64,000 bases of DNA from Stenotrophomonas sp. VV52 (GTDB lineage: Bacteria > Pseudomonadota > Gammaproteobacteria > Xanthomonadales > Xanthomonadaceae): contig NZ_PKQQ01000003.1 of NCBI RefSeq assembly GCF_002893095.1, positions 1 through 64,000 on the forward strand, written 5' to 3'. How positions within the stretch are numbered: the stretch's first letter is position 1; each line of letters starts with the position of its first letter. The position numbers and the translations under genes were made by a program. This document shows positions 35,625 to 44,793 of this stretch, one piece after another. The notes below the pieces were generated by a model that was not told the DNA's origin, did not search any database, and was given only the letters and a program-made list of their open reading frames with translations.

Positions 35625-36407
35625 ATGCGTATCTGGGCAATCGCCAACCAGAAGGGCGGCGTGGGCAAGACCACCACGACCCTCGCGCTGGGCCGCGGCC
35701 TGGCCACGCTGGGCCACCGCGTGCTGCTGATCGACCTGGATCCGCATTCGTCGCTGACCCGCGCGTTCAACGTGCCGCTGGACCCGCCGCCGGCCGGCGT
35801 GCTGGAACTGTTCGGCACCCCGCCTGCTGAACTCAGCGCCCTGGCCCACGCCAGCACGGTGCCGGGCCTGGATTACATCTGCGCGCAGGCCGCGCTGGCC
35901 ACGCTGGAGCGCCGCAGCGCGAACCAGCCCGGGCTGGGCCTGGCCCTGCAGAACGCGATGACCCGCCACCAGGGCCAGCATGACTACATCCTGCTCGACT
36001 GCGCGCCGACCCTGGGCCTGCTGATGATCAACGCGCTGGCCGCCGCCGACCGCCTGATCATCCCGACCCAGGCCGAACCGCTGGCCCTGCACGGCCTGGA
36101 CGGCATGGTCCGCACCGGTGAGATGGTCGAGCGCTCGCGCCGCCGCCCGCTGCCGATGTCGATCCTGCCGACCCTGTTCGACCGCCGCACCCGCGCCGGC
36201 AACGAAACCCTCAAGCAGATGCAGGACCGCCACGGCCAGCGCGTGTGGGAAGACGCGATCCCGGTCGACACCCGCATCTCCAACGCCGCCGGCCTGACCC
36301 TGCCGCTGACCTCGGACGACTACCCCGGCCGCGGCCTGCTGGCGTACCGCCGCGCGCTGGAATGGATCCTGGCCGACGACGCGCAGCAGATGGAGCGCGC
36401 GGCATGA
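35625..36407 (+). CDS. parC: ParA-like ATPase ParC of polar chemotaxis arrays
   Basis: A 260-aa ParA/Soj-type ATPase with deviant Walker A NQKGGVGKTTTTLALGRGLA (residues 8-27), LIDLDPHSSLT and LLDCAPTLGLLMINAL. No parB or parS lies near. In Vibrio and Pseudomonas such genes between motD and a CheW-like gene position chemoreceptor arrays at the flagellated pole; context is identical here, so ParC is favoured over a chromosome-segregation role. Overlaps parP by 4 bases. Confidence 0.88.
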   Translation: MRIWAIANQKGGVGKTTTTLALGRGLATLGHRVLLIDLDPHSSLTRAFNVPLDPPPAGVLELFGTPPAELSALAHASTVPGLDYICAQAALATLERRSANQPGLGLALQNAMTRHQGQHDYILLDCAPTLGLLMINALAAADRLIIPTQAEPLALHGLDGMVRTGEMVERSRRRPLPMSILPTLFDRRTRAGNETLKQMQDRHGQRVWEDAIPVDTRISNAAGLTLPLTSDDYPGRGLLAYRRALEWILADDAQQMERAA

Positions 36408-37468
36408 ATACCGTGGGCGTGCTCGACGACTATCTGGAAGAACTGCTGGGCGACGCGGTCCCGACCGCGAGCATCGCCGTGGTCGATGTGGCCGAAGCCG
36501 CAGGCGTGGCCGAAGCAATCCGCGCGGAGTTCGCCGCGGAGCCTGCGTTCGAGACCCCGACGTCGCCCGGCGCACCCGCGAACCTCGCCTTGCTCGAAGA
36601 ATTGCTGAACGATCCGGCGCTTGGCCCGGTAGCCGCTCCCGCTGCCCCTGCCTTCGATACGCCGACCTCGCCCGGCGCACCCGCCAACCTTGCGCTGCTC
36701 GACGAGCTGCTCAACGATCCCGCGTTGGGCCCTGTTGCAGACGCATCGCGTCCGAGCTGGGACGATCTGCCCGAAGAAGCGCTCCACGACAGCGTGCCTG
36801 CCGTTGCAGCAACGCCTGCCGTTGCGCCTGCTGCTCCGCCTGCACCGCCCCGCGCTGTCGCACCTGTTGCTGCACCCGTTGCAGCACCTGTTGCACGCGC
36901 CGTCCCCGCGCCCGCCCCGCAACCGGTCGCCCGCGCCGCCGCACCGGCGCCGTTTGCACCGACCGGCCGCCCGAACAGCTGGCAGGAACTGCAGGCCCAG
37001 GCCCGCAACCCCGCCTCCAGCCCTCGTGGCGACCGCCGCGCCAGCGAGCGCACCTCGCGCTGGCTGCGCCTGCGCTGCGGCGCCCAGGCCTATGCCCTCG
37101 AACTGCTGAAGGTGCAGGAAGTCGTGTTGCCGGTTCCGCTTCTGCCGCTGCGCGGCACCCCGTCGGCCATGCTCGGCATCATGAACCTGCGCGGCCAGGT
37201 GGTGCCGGTGATGGACCTGGGCATCCACCTGGGTGCCGGTCCGGCCCAGGACGACGCCAACACCCGCATCGTGGTGCTGGAGGAAAACGGCGAAACCATG
37301 GGCCTGCGCGTCTCGGCCGTGGAAGACGTCGCCAACCTGACCGATTCGCAGATCGAACCGCCGGACACTGCGCGCATCTGCCAGATTTCCAACGACCTGT
37401 TCCGCGGCGTCGCCCGGGTCACCGCCCAGCCGATGATCCTGCTGGACGCCACGCAGCTGCTGAATTGA
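36404..37468 (+). CDS. parP: CheW-domain coupling protein ParP
   Basis: A 354-aa protein with a C-terminal CheW-like domain (~residues 210-354; SRWLRLRCGAQAYALELLKV, MLGIMNLRGQVVPVMDLGIH) and a long N-terminal part. The latter carries an opening acidic helix (LDDYLEELLGDAV) and two tandem 35-residue units (FETPTSPGAPANLALLEELL.. at 49-83 and FDTPTSPGAPANLALLDELL.. from 84), then an Ala/Pro-rich linker. ParP links ParC to CheA and MCPs at the pole in Vibrio. Position directly after parC supports this call; a plain CheW is encoded separately at 43815. Confidence 0.87.
   Translation: MNTVGVLDDYLEELLGDAVPTASIAVVDVAEAAGVAEAIRAEFAAEPAFETPTSPGAPANLALLEELLNDPALGPVAAPAAPAFDTPTSPGAPANLALLDELLNDPALGPVADASRPSWDDLPEEALHDSVPAVAATPAVAPAAPPAPPRAVAPVAAPVAAPVARAVPAPAPQPVARAAAPAPFAPTGRPNSWQELQAQARNPASSPRGDRRASERTSRWLRLRCGAQAYALELLKVQEVVLPVPLLPLRGTPSAMLGIMNLRGQVVPVMDLGIHLGAGPAQDDANTRIVVLEENGETMGLRVSAVEDVANLTDSQIEPPDTARICQISNDLFRGVARVTAQPMILLDATQLLN
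36548..36757 (+). repeat. Tandem 105-base coding repeat in parP
   Basis: Bases 36548-36652 and 36653-36757 encode two nearly identical 35-residue units, each with an amphipathic LALL(E/D)ELLNDPALGPVA segment. The repeat preserves frame. Confidence 0.85.
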
Positions 37469-37485
37469 CGGCCGTCACGCACCCC

Positions 37486-37512
37486 TAAAGGTTCCTGGAA
37501 GCCAGCCGTTAT
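37486..37512 (+). promoter_or_regulatory. Sigma-28 promoter of the STAS-cheY-cheA unit
   Basis: TAAA (37486-37489), 15 bases, GCCGTTAT (37505-37512); the 8-base -35 is TAAAGGTT. It lies 30 bases before the STAS gene start. Confidence 0.82.
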
Positions 37513-37542
37513 AGACCTAGGAACCGTTTGTCCGGAGCAACG

Positions 37543-37851
37543 ATGAGCACTGTGGCCCTGGGTGATGATCTCGGTATCGAGAGCAGCACCGAGCTCAAAA
37601 CACGCCTGGCCCCCTTGGTGGACCAGGGCGGCGACCTGACGCTGGACGCCAGCCAGGTCGGCCGTATCCATACCGCGTCGGTGCAGGTCCTGTGCGCATT
37701 CGTCGAAGCCCGCCGCCAGGCAGGCAACCCGACCGCATTCGAAGGCTGCACCGCCACCTTCCGCGACGCCGCGCGACTGCTCGGCGTCACCCAGGCCCTG
37801 GGCCTGGACGCAACCCATGACAACCTGAAATCTGTGGAGAACGCGGCATGA
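37543..37851 (+). CDS. STAS-domain protein in chemotaxis operon
   Basis: A 102-aa protein consisting of one STAS fold: beta-strands around LTLDASQVGRIHTASVQVLC and a C-terminal helix. The Ser in HTASVQ sits where anti-sigma antagonists carry the phosphorylated Ser. Start ATG 37543 follows CGGAG; a frame extension to 37525 is less likely. No RsbW-type kinase gene is nearby. It is translationally coupled (4-base overlap) to cheY2 and followed by a second cheA, behind a sigma-28 promoter. A role in signal input or coupling in this second chemosensory branch is inferred; MlaB-like lipid transport is unlikely from context. Confidence 0.82.
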   Translation: MSTVALGDDLGIESSTELKTRLAPLVDQGGDLTLDASQVGRIHTASVQVLCAFVEARRQAGNPTAFEGCTATFRDAARLLGVTQALGLDATHDNLKSVENAA

Positions 37852-38213
37852 GCGCACGTATCTTGGTGGTGGACGATTCGGCGTCGATGCGCCAGATGGT
37901 TTCCTTCGCCCTCACCTCGGCCGGCTTTGCCGTCGAAGAAGCCGAAGACGGCGCGGTCGCGCTGGGTCGCGCCAAGGGCCAGCGCTTCAATGCAGTGGTG
38001 ACCGACGTGAACATGCCGAACATGGACGGCATCTCGCTGATCCGCGAACTGCGCCAGCTGCCGGACTACAAGTTCACCCCGATGCTGATGCTGACCACCG
38101 AGTCCGCCGCCGACAAGAAGTCCGAAGGCAAGGCCGCCGGCGCCACCGGCTGGCTGGTCAAGCCGTTCAACCCGGAACAGCTGGTCGCCACCGTCCAGAA
38201 AGTCCTGGGCTGA
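37848..38213 (+). CDS. Second CheY-type response regulator
   Basis: A 121-aa receiver with D9/D10, phospho-acceptor D53 (VVTDVNMPNMDG), T in MLTTES and K in WLVKPF. It differs from the CheY at 30849 and is the likely phosphorylation target of the adjacent CheA (38262). It may act on the motor, as a phosphate sink, or on another output. Confidence 0.9.
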   Translation: MSARILVVDDSASMRQMVSFALTSAGFAVEEAEDGAVALGRAKGQRFNAVVTDVNMPNMDGISLIRELRQLPDYKFTPMLMLTTESAADKKSEGKAAGATGWLVKPFNPEQLVATVQKVLG

Positions 38214-38261
38214 TCCCGCCCCGCCCCTTCCTTCCCCTTTGGTAACCGGACCCGAACTGCC

Positions 38262-40244
38262 ATGAGCATGGACCTGCAACGCTTCCACGCCACTTTCTTC
38301 GAAGAAAGCCGCGAAGGCCTGGACGCCATGGAAGCCGGGCTGCTGGCACTGGAATCGGGCCAGCAGGATCCGGAAATCATCAACTCGGTGTTCCGCGCCG
38401 CGCACTCCATCAAGGGCGGCGCCGGCACCTTCGGCTTCGACGCCATCGCCGCGCTGACCCACGTGCTGGAAACGCTGCTGGACGAACTGCGCGCCGGCAA
38501 GCGCGCACTGGAGCCGGTCGCGGTGGATGCCATGCTGTCCTCGGTGGACGTGCTGCGCGCCCTGCTGCGCGAAGCCGAACACGGCCAGCCGGCCGACCCG
38601 CAGGCCGTTGCCGCGATCAAGGCCCGCCTGGAAGCCGTGCTCTCCGGCCAGGCCGCCAGCGCCGCCGCACCGGTCGCGGCCAAGGTCGACGACACCCCCG
38701 AAGCGTGGCAGATCGGCTTCGTGCCGGCGCCGTCGCTGTTCATGAGTGGCAACGACCCGCTGCGCATCATCCGCGAACTGGAACACCTCGGGTCGCTGCA
38801 GGTCGCCGCACGCCTGGAGCGCCTGCCCGGCTTCGACCAGCTCGACCCGCTCGAAGCGCACCTGGCCTGGGACCTGGGCCTGGTCGGCAAGGTGCCGCGC
38901 AGCAAGATCGAAGACACCTTCGCCTGGGTCGTGGACGACTGCGAACTGGACATCCGCCCGGCCGCACCGCCGAGCCTGGCCACCAGCGCTCCTGCCGCGC
39001 CCGTCGCCGCTGCCCCGGCAGCCGCACCTGCGGCGCCGGCCGCTGCCGCCGCCCCCGCTGCCGCGTCCAGCGAAGCGGAAACCTCGATCCGCGTCAGCGT
39101 GGACAAGGTCGACGCGCTGATCAACCTGGTCGGCGAACTGGTCATCACCCAGGCCATGCTCAAGCAGGTCTCGCACGCACTGGACCCGGTGCACGCCGAG
39201 CAGCTGTTCGCCGGCCTGGACCTGCTCGAACGCAATACCCGCGACCTGCAGGAAGCGGTGATCGGCGTGCGCATGCTGCCGGTGGACGCGGTGTTCCGCC
39301 GCTTCCCGCGCCTGGTCCGCGACCTCTCCACGCGCCTGGGCAAGCAGGTCCGCCTGCGCACGATCGGCGAAGGCACCGAGCTGGACAAGGGCCTGATCGA
39401 AAAGATCGCCGACCCGCTGGTCCATCTGGTACGCAACTCGATCGACCACGGCCTGGAAATGCCCGACGTCCGCCGCGACGCCGGCAAGGACGAAACCGGC
39501 ACCATCACCCTGGCGGCCTCGCACCAGGGCGGCCACATCGTGATCGAAGTCAGCGACGACGGCCGCGGCCTGAACCGCGACAAGATCCTGGCCAAGGCGC
39601 ACGAGCGTGGCCTGGCCGTGCCGGACAACCCCACCGATGCGCAGGTCTGGGACCTGATCTTCCAGCCCGGCTTCTCCACTGCCGACGCGGTCACCGACCT
39701 GTCCGGTCGTGGCGTGGGCATGGACGTGGTCCGCCGCAACATCCAGGCGCTGGGCGGCGAAGTGCAGCTGGAAAGCAGGACCGGCAACGGCACCCGCGTG
39801 CTGATCCGCCTGCCGCTGACCCTGGCCATCCTCGACGGCATGACCGTCTCGGTGGCCGGCGAAACCCTGATCCTGCCCCTGGCCTACGTGCTTGAAGCAC
39901 TGCAGCCGCAGGCCGAAGACGTGCGCTCGATGGCCGGCGAAGGCCGCGTGCTGCGCGTGCGTGGCGAATACCTGCCGATCCTCTCGCTCAGCGAGTACTA
40001 CGGGTATGGCCGCCGCAACAGCGAGGACTCGCTGGTGGTGGTGGTCGAAGGCGATGGCCAGAAAATCGCGCTGGAAGTCGACGAACTGGTCGGCCAGCAG
40101 CAGGTGGTGGTGAAGAACATCGAGAACAACTACCGGCGTATCGGTGGGGTCTCCGGTGCCACCATCCTGGGTGATGGCCGCGTTGCACTGATCGTCGACA
40201 TCGGCGGCCTGGTGCGCTCGCTGCGGGTGCCGCAGGCGGCGTAA
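38262..40244 (+). CDS. cheA: Second CheA histidine kinase
   Basis: A 660-aa CheA with Hpt H48 (RAAHSIKGGAGTFG), a CheY-binding P2-like region (~145-230; AWQIGFVPAPSLFMSGNDPL, a form found in this CheA class), an Ala/Pro linker, dimerisation helices (SVDKVDALINLVGELVITQ), the ATPase domain (HLVRNSIDHGLEMP, DDGRGLN, GRGVGMD) and a CheW-like domain. Unlike the first CheA it has a folded P2 and no DEFEALLD repeats. It is third in the STAS operon and is followed by a terminator. Confidence 0.95.
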   Translation: MSMDLQRFHATFFEESREGLDAMEAGLLALESGQQDPEIINSVFRAAHSIKGGAGTFGFDAIAALTHVLETLLDELRAGKRALEPVAVDAMLSSVDVLRALLREAEHGQPADPQAVAAIKARLEAVLSGQAASAAAPVAAKVDDTPEAWQIGFVPAPSLFMSGNDPLRIIRELEHLGSLQVAARLERLPGFDQLDPLEAHLAWDLGLVGKVPRSKIEDTFAWVVDDCELDIRPAAPPSLATSAPAAPVAAAPAAAPAAPAAAAAPAAASSEAETSIRVSVDKVDALINLVGELVITQAMLKQVSHALDPVHAEQLFAGLDLLERNTRDLQEAVIGVRMLPVDAVFRRFPRLVRDLSTRLGKQVRLRTIGEGTELDKGLIEKIADPLVHLVRNSIDHGLEMPDVRRDAGKDETGTITLAASHQGGHIVIEVSDDGRGLNRDKILAKAHERGLAVPDNPTDAQVWDLIFQPGFSTADAVTDLSGRGVGMDVVRRNIQALGGEVQLESRTGNGTRVLIRLPLTLAILDGMTVSVAGETLILPLAYVLEALQPQAEDVRSMAGEGRVLRVRGEYLPILSLSEYYGYGRRNSEDSLVVVVEGDGQKIALEVDELVGQQQVVVKNIENNYRRIGGVSGATILGDGRVALIVDIGGLVRSLRVPQAA

Positions 40245-40270
40245 CCCGCGCTCAATTGCCGGTTGTCTGA

Positions 40271-40305
40271 AACGCCCTCGCGAAAGCGGGGGCGTTCTGC
40301 TTTTC
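40271..40305 (+). terminator. Terminator after second cheA
   Basis: AACGCCCTCGC (40271-40281), loop GAAA, GCGGGGGCGTT (40286-40296), then CTGCTTTTCC. The stem is 11 bp with one G-T pair, 27 bases after the stop codon. Confidence 0.85.
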
Positions 40306-40448
40306 CCGCGCCGCCACCAGAACCGTGACGCCCGTTTTCGCCAACGATCACCGCCGCCCCCGATCCATCCGCATCCGCATGGCGAAAGCCTTGCCGTTGC
40401 TTGCTTTCGCAACCATTCACGCTTCAGAAAAAATGTGAATTCGAACGC

Positions 40449-40476
40449 TCAAGTTCGGGCTGGGGCACGCCGTTAT
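40449..40476 (+). promoter_or_regulatory. Sigma-28 promoter of first MCP gene
   Basis: TCAAGTTC (40449-40456), 12 bases, GCCGTTAT (40469-40476). The spacer is one base longer than consensus. It is 79 bases before the MCP start. Confidence 0.6.
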
Positions 40477-40555
40477 CCGCAGTAGCGATGACAGTTTCAT
40501 TGCCCGCCCGGCGGTTCAACCGCCGTGCGCCCCTGCCCTGCCCGGAGTCCCCAGC

Positions 40556-42793
40556 ATGAAGTGGTTCCAGAATCTGCCCATCAGCCGCAAGCTCGCGGTC
40601 GGGTTTGCCCTTACCACCTTGATGACGATCGGGCTGGGCGTGTTTGCGCTGCTGCGCCTGAACGGCGCGAATGCCGAGCTGGCCGAGATGTCCAGCAACG
40701 ACATCCCCTCGGTGCAGCACCTGGGCGAAGTGCGCGCGCAGCTCGGCGAGTTCCGCACCTTCGAACTGGCGCAGCTGAGCATGCTCGACCAGCCCGACAA
40801 GGTCGCCGACTACAACACGCGCATGGACGCCACCGCCAAGACCGTGCGTGACGAACTCAACGCCTACGCCGCGCTGCCGGCCGGCGACCAGGAAAAGGCG
40901 CTGTACCGCAAGGTCGCCGCCGACCTGGAGGTCTACTTCGCGGCCAACGCCGAAATGCGCGCCGCCGGTGCCGCCGGCGACGCCGTGCTGGCCCGGCAGA
41001 TCTCCGATGACAAATCACGCCCCGCCCGCCGCACCATGTTCGAGGACCTCAAGACCCTCGGCGCGTTCAGCAGCGGCCTGATGCTGGAAAAGATCGACGA
41101 GGCCAACACCACCCATCGCAACAGCGTGATCGCCATCATCACCACCGTCTCGCTGCTGGCCCTGCTGGCCATCGCGATGGGCGTGGTGATCGCGCGCGCC
41201 ATCACCGGTCCGATCCGCCAGGCCATGCACGCCATCCAGTCGGTGGCGCGTGGCGACCTGTCGGTCAACATCGCCTCCAGCACCACCGCCGATGAAGCCG
41301 GTCGCATGCTCGCGGCCACCCGCGACATGACCCTGATGCTGCGCCGCTACTCCAGCGAAACCCAGCAGATGGTCGAAATGCACGCCGGCCCGGACATCAG
41401 CCACCGCATTCCGGAAGATTTCCCGGGCGTGTACGGCCAGCTGGCGGTCGGCGTGAACACGGTGATCTTCGAACACCTCGATTCGATCCGCGACGCCATC
41501 GACGTGCTCAACCAGTACGCGGCCGGCGACCTGTCCAGGGATGCACGCCGCCTGCCCGGCACCCGCGCGATCCTGCACGAATCGATGGACGCGGCCAAGG
41601 CCAGCCTGCTGGCCATCAACACCCAGATCCAGGCCCTGGCACAGGCCGCAGCCGCCGGCGACTTCAGCCAGCGCGGCGACGCGCAGCGCTTCGACCACGA
41701 CTTCAAGGTCATGATCGAGCACCTCAACACCATGATGGAAGTGGCCGACGGCAACCTCTCGCAGCTGTCGCGCCTGCTCCAGGCCATTGCCAACGGCGAC
41801 CTCACCGCGCGCATGCACGGCCAGTTCCACGGCGTGTTCGCCAGCATGCGCGACGACGCCAACACCACTGTCGCGCAGCTGACCCAGATCGTCAGCCGCA
41901 TCCAGCACGCTTCCGGCAGCATCAGCACTGCCGCCGGTGAGATCGCCTCGGGCAACAACGACCTGTCGCGCCGTACCGAACAGCAGGCGGCCAATCTGGA
42001 AGAAACCGCCGCCTCGATGGAAGAACTCACCTCCACCGTGCGCCAGAACGCCGAACACGCACGCCAGGCCAACCAGCTCGCCATCGGCGCGCACTCGGTG
42101 GCCTCGCAGGGCGGTGACGTGGTCGGCAAGGTGGTCAGCACCATGCACGAGATCGACGCGTCCTCGCGCCGCATCGCCGACATCATCACCGTCATCGACG
42201 GCATCGCCTTCCAGACCAACATCCTGGCCTTGAACGCTGCAGTCGAAGCCGCCCGCGCCGGCGAGCAGGGCCGCGGCTTCGCCGTGGTCGCCTCCGAAGT
42301 GCGCACCCTGGCCCAGCGTTCGGCCAGTGCCGCCAAGGAGATCAAGGGCCTGATCGACGAATCGGTCGGCAAGGTCGCCGAAGGTTCGGCCCTGGTCAAC
42401 CAGGCCGGCGCCACCATGGACGAGATCGTGGCCTCGGTACAGCGCGTGACCGACATCATGGCCGAGATCTCCGCCGCCTCGCAGGAACAGTCGGCCGGCA
42501 TCGAACAGGTCAACCAGACCGTCATGCAGATGGACGAAACCACCCAGCAGAATGCCGCGCTGGTCGAAGAAGCCACTGCCGCCGCACGCTCCATGGAAGA
42601 ACAGGCCGGCCACCTCACCGATGCGGTCGCCCTGTTCAAGCTGGAAGGCCAGGCCGTACCGACCGTGGTCGCAGCCGCACCGGCCACCCGCCAGCGGACA
42701 ACGACCCCGCCGCGTACCCCGGCGGCTCCCGCCCGCCGCGCCGCCGTGCGCGAACCGGCGCTGGCCAGCGAAGGCGACTGGCAGGAGTTCTAA
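40556..42793 (+). CDS. Methyl-accepting chemotaxis protein with four-helix-bundle sensor
   Basis: A 745-aa chemoreceptor: membrane helix 1 (~11-31), periplasmic helical 4HB-type domain (~32-188), membrane helix 2 (~189-212, [18 protein letters not shown]), HAMP, then at least two HAMP-like units ([21 protein letters not shown]), and the signalling domain with tip around [20 protein letters not shown]. It ends in EGDWQEF, which fits the CheR/CheB-tethering pentapeptide (x-W-x-x-F). Ligand unknown. Its signalling part is almost identical at DNA level to the other two MCP genes here. Confidence 0.94.
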   Translation: MKWFQNLPISRKLAVGFALTTLMTIGLGVFALLRLNGANAELAEMSSNDIPSVQHLGEVRAQLGEFRTFELAQLSMLDQPDKVADYNTRMDATAKTVRDELNAYAALPAGDQEKALYRKVAADLEVYFAANAEMRAAGAAGDAVLARQISDDKSRPARRTMFEDLKTLGAFSSGLMLEKIDEANTTHRNSVIAIITTVSLLALLAIAMGVVIARAITGPIRQAMHAIQSVARGDLSVNIASSTTADEAGRMLAATRDMTLMLRRYSSETQQMVEMHAGPDISHRIPEDFPGVYGQLAVGVNTVIFEHLDSIRDAIDVLNQYAAGDLSRDARRLPGTRAILHESMDAAKASLLAINTQIQALAQAAAAGDFSQRGDAQRFDHDFKVMIEHLNTMMEVADGNLSQLSRLLQAIANGDLTARMHGQFHGVFASMRDDANTTVAQLTQIVSRIQHASGSISTAAGEIASGNNDLSRRTEQQAANLEETAASMEELTSTVRQNAEHARQANQLAIGAHSVASQGGDVVGKVVSTMHEIDASSRRIADIITVIDGIAFQTNILALNAAVEAARAGEQGRGFAVVASEVRTLAQRSASAAKEIKGLIDESVGKVAEGSALVNQAGATMDEIVASVQRVTDIMAEISAASQEQSAGIEQVNQTVMQMDETTQQNAALVEEATAAARSMEEQAGHLTDAVALFKLEGQAVPTVVAAAPATRQRTTTPPRTPAAPARRAAVREPALASEGDWQEF
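41945..42604 (+). repeat. 660-bp near-identical MCP signalling segment, copy 1
   Basis: This segment aligns without gaps to 46392-47051 and 48822-49481 with only scattered base changes, while flanking sensor and tail regions differ. It is a direct repeat able to recombine. Confidence 0.85.
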
Positions 42794-42816
42794 GCCACTG
42801 CCCTGGCGACAGGCCC

Positions 42817-42849
42817 CACGACACCCCGCTCCGGCGGGGTGTCGTGTTT
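42817..42849 (+). terminator. Terminator after first MCP gene
   Basis: A perfect 13-bp stem, CACGACACCCCGC (42817-42829) with GCGGGGTGTCGTG (42834-42846), loop TCCG, followed by TTT. Confidence 0.88.
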
Positions 42850-42869
42850 ACCGATGCACACATTGCCTC

Positions 42870-42896
42870 TACATTATTGTGATCTGCTGCCGATAA
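42870..42896 (+). promoter_or_regulatory. Sigma-28 promoter of the ycgR-like gene
   Basis: TACA (42870-42873), 15 bases, perfect GCCGATAA (42889-42896), 56 bases before the start codon and just after the preceding terminator. Confidence 0.8.
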
Positions 42897-42952
42897 ACGG
42901 ACAGAGACCTGATTTCGCAAGAAATCTGTACCCGCCCAACGCAGCAGAGTCC

Positions 42953-43729
42953 ATGTCCGAAGGCAGCCTTGACGCACACAACGACGCCCACGCCGTCCAC
43001 GACGACGGCGCGGATGATCGCTACCTGGTCCGCAATCCCCGGCAGATCCGCCAGCTGCTGCAGGCGCTGATCGACCAGCGTTCGCTGCTCACCGCGCACC
43101 TGGGTGGGCGCGACCAGTCGTTCCCCACTGCCATCCTCGAGCTGGACGAAGACGACGACACCCTGCTGCTCGACGGCAGCCCCTCCGAACCGGCCAACCG
43201 CGCCGCCGAAGAGGCCGGCCACCTGCTCTGTTTCGCCCAGCTGGACCGGGTCATGGTCCGCTTTCGCCTGGACCACCTGGAACGCACCGGCGGCTACGGG
43301 CACGTCGCCTTCCGCGTTCCCTTCCCGACCGAACTGGTGCACCTCCAGCGCCGCGAACTGTACCGCCTGGAAACCCCGGTCACCGACTCCCCGCACCTGC
43401 TGTTCCCGGTCAACGAAGACCGCAGCGAAGCCCTGCACCTGCGCGTAGTGGACATCAGCGGCGGCGGCCTGGCCGTCACCGTCCCGGTCAACTGCAACGC
43501 CTTCTCGATCCAGAAGCGCTACGACGCCCGCCTGGACATGCCCGAGACCGGCCCCCTGCAGGTCTCCCTGATCGTCTGCAACCAGCTCTCGCTCAAGCTC
43601 CCCAATGGCGTGGAAATGAAGCGCATCGGCATGCGTTTCGACGGCCTGCCCCGCGGCGGCGACAGCGCCATCCAGCGCTACATCTTCCGCATCGACCGCC
43701 AGCGCAGCGCCCGCAAGAACGGGGAATGA
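42953..43729 (+). CDS. YcgR-like PilZ flagellar brake protein
   Basis: c-di-GMP effector that slows the flagellar motor. The 258-aa protein has an N-terminal YcgR (PilZN) domain (~residues 20-125; [20 protein letters not shown]) and a C-terminal PilZ domain with the RxxxR-type motif [11 protein letters not shown] and the D-x-S-x-x-G motif [14 protein letters not shown] 42953 is chosen because it follows the sigma-28 promoter; an upstream in-frame start at 42839 would overlap the terminator. Monocistronic, followed by the cheW promoter. Confidence 0.9.
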   Translation: MSEGSLDAHNDAHAVHDDGADDRYLVRNPRQIRQLLQALIDQRSLLTAHLGGRDQSFPTAILELDEDDDTLLLDGSPSEPANRAAEEAGHLLCFAQLDRVMVRFRLDHLERTGGYGHVAFRVPFPTELVHLQRRELYRLETPVTDSPHLLFPVNEDRSEALHLRVVDISGGGLAVTVPVNCNAFSIQKRYDARLDMPETGPLQVSLIVCNQLSLKLPNGVEMKRIGMRFDGLPRGGDSAIQRYIFRIDRQRSARKNGE

Positions 43730-43734
43730 CCCCC

Positions 43735-43761
43735 TAAAGACTCCGGAATCCAAGCCGATAA
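43735..43761 (+). promoter_or_regulatory. Sigma-28 promoter of cheW
   Basis: TAAA (43735-43738), 15 bases, GCCGATAA (43754-43761): both elements match the FliA consensus exactly. 53 bases before cheW. Confidence 0.92.
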
Positions 43762-43814
43762 AAGCGTGACGCCCCGGTTTTTCCGACCGCCACGCCCGAC
43801 CCAGGATTCCTTCC

Positions 43815-44306
43815 ATGAACGACAGCAACCCCAACGCCGCCAGCAGCGGTGGCGAGTACCTCAGCTTCACCCTCGGCGCCGAGCACTACGGCGTGGACAT
43901 CCTCAAGGTCCAGGAAATCCGCGGCTACGATTCGGTCACCCGCGTCCCCGATGCCCCCGACTACATCAAGGGCGTGATCAACCTGCGCGGCACCATCGTC
44001 CCGGTCATCGACCTGCGCCTCAAGCTGCGCCTGGATGAAGCCCGCTACGACGCCTTCACCGTCATGATCGTGCTCAACGTCGACAACCGCGTCGTCGGCA
44101 TCGTCGTCGACAGCGTCTCCGACGTCATCCCGCTCAACGCCGACCAGATCCGCCCCACCCCCGAATTCGGCGCCGCCGTCGACACCCGTTTCATCTCCGG
44201 TATCGGCACCCAGGACGACCGCATGCTGATCCTGCTCGACATCGAAACCCTGCTCGACAGCGCCGACATGGGCCAGCCGAACGCCGTCGAAGACGCCGCC
44301 GCCTGA
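43815..44306 (+). CDS. cheW: Chemotaxis coupling protein CheW
   Basis: Links MCPs to CheA. The 163-aa protein is a single CheW domain: EYLSFTLGAEHYGVDILKVQ, VINLRGTIVPVIDLRLKLRL and VVDSVSDVIPLNADQIRP are characteristic. It has AGGA before its ATG and its own sigma-28 promoter. Confidence 0.96.
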   Translation: MNDSNPNAASSGGEYLSFTLGAEHYGVDILKVQEIRGYDSVTRVPDAPDYIKGVINLRGTIVPVIDLRLKLRLDEARYDAFTVMIVLNVDNRVVGIVVDSVSDVIPLNADQIRPTPEFGAAVDTRFISGIGTQDDRMLILLDIETLLDSADMGQPNAVEDAAA

Positions 44307-44323
44307 TCCGGACAAAAAAGTTC

Positions 44324-44350
44324 TTCAGTTCTGTCGCAAAAGGCCGATAG
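44324..44350 (+). promoter_or_regulatory. Sigma-28 promoter of the OB-fold protein gene
   Basis: TTCAGTTC (44324-44331), 11 bases, GCCGATAG (44343-44350); seven of eight -10 bases match, the -35 is weaker. 45 bases before the start codon. Confidence 0.65.
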
Positions 44351-44395
44351 CTGGAATCAGGTACCACCATTCATAGTCCCCCGGAGAATTTCCCG

Positions 44396-44779
44396 ATGAA
44401 GTCCCTCTTTGCCGTGTTCTCGGCTGCCGTCCTGGCCGCTTCCGCCTCCTCCGCCTTCGCCCAGTCCGCCGAGATGATCCCGCCGGAGCTGGCCCCGCGC
44501 TCGGTCGGCAAGGACGGCATGGTCTGCGGCAAGGTCGAAAAGGCCCGTTATGCCGAAGGCTCCGAAGGCCAGCCGACCTTCCTGTACATGGGCGGCGCCT
44601 TCCCGCGCCACACCTTCTCGGCCCGCATCGCCGGTGCCAACCGCAGCAAGTTCAGCTTCCCGCTGGAAACCCTGGAAGGCAAGACCGTGTGCGTGATCGG
44701 CAAGATCGCCCGCGACGCCTCGCGCGCTGAAATCGAAGTCAGCTCGCCGGCTGGCCTGAAGCTCGCCAACATCAAGTAA
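44396..44779 (+). CDS. Secreted small OB-fold-like protein in the chemotaxis regulon
   Basis: A 127-aa protein with a signal peptide (residues 1-22, ending AFA-QS) and a mature domain of about 100 residues. The pattern MVCGKVEKARY, QPTFLYMGGAFPRHTFSARI and KTVCVIGKIARDASRAEIEV resembles the small OB-fold domain seen in nuclease-associated and periplasmic OB proteins; its two cysteines could pair. No catalytic motif is visible. It follows cheW, has a FliA-type promoter, and is followed by an MCP gene, so co-expression with motility is likely. Function is unknown; a periplasmic ligand-binding or envelope role is a guess. Confidence 0.75.
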   Translation: MKSLFAVFSAAVLAASASSAFAQSAEMIPPELAPRSVGKDGMVCGKVEKARYAEGSEGQPTFLYMGGAFPRHTFSARIAGANRSKFSFPLETLEGKTVCVIGKIARDASRAEIEVSSPAGLKLANIK

Positions 44780-44793
44780 TCGACCCATGCCCC

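Noticed and set aside
35625-36407. Plasmid or chromosome partition locus (parA-like gene)
   Set aside because: No parB or parS nearby; the motD-parC-parP order matches polar chemotaxis array systems.
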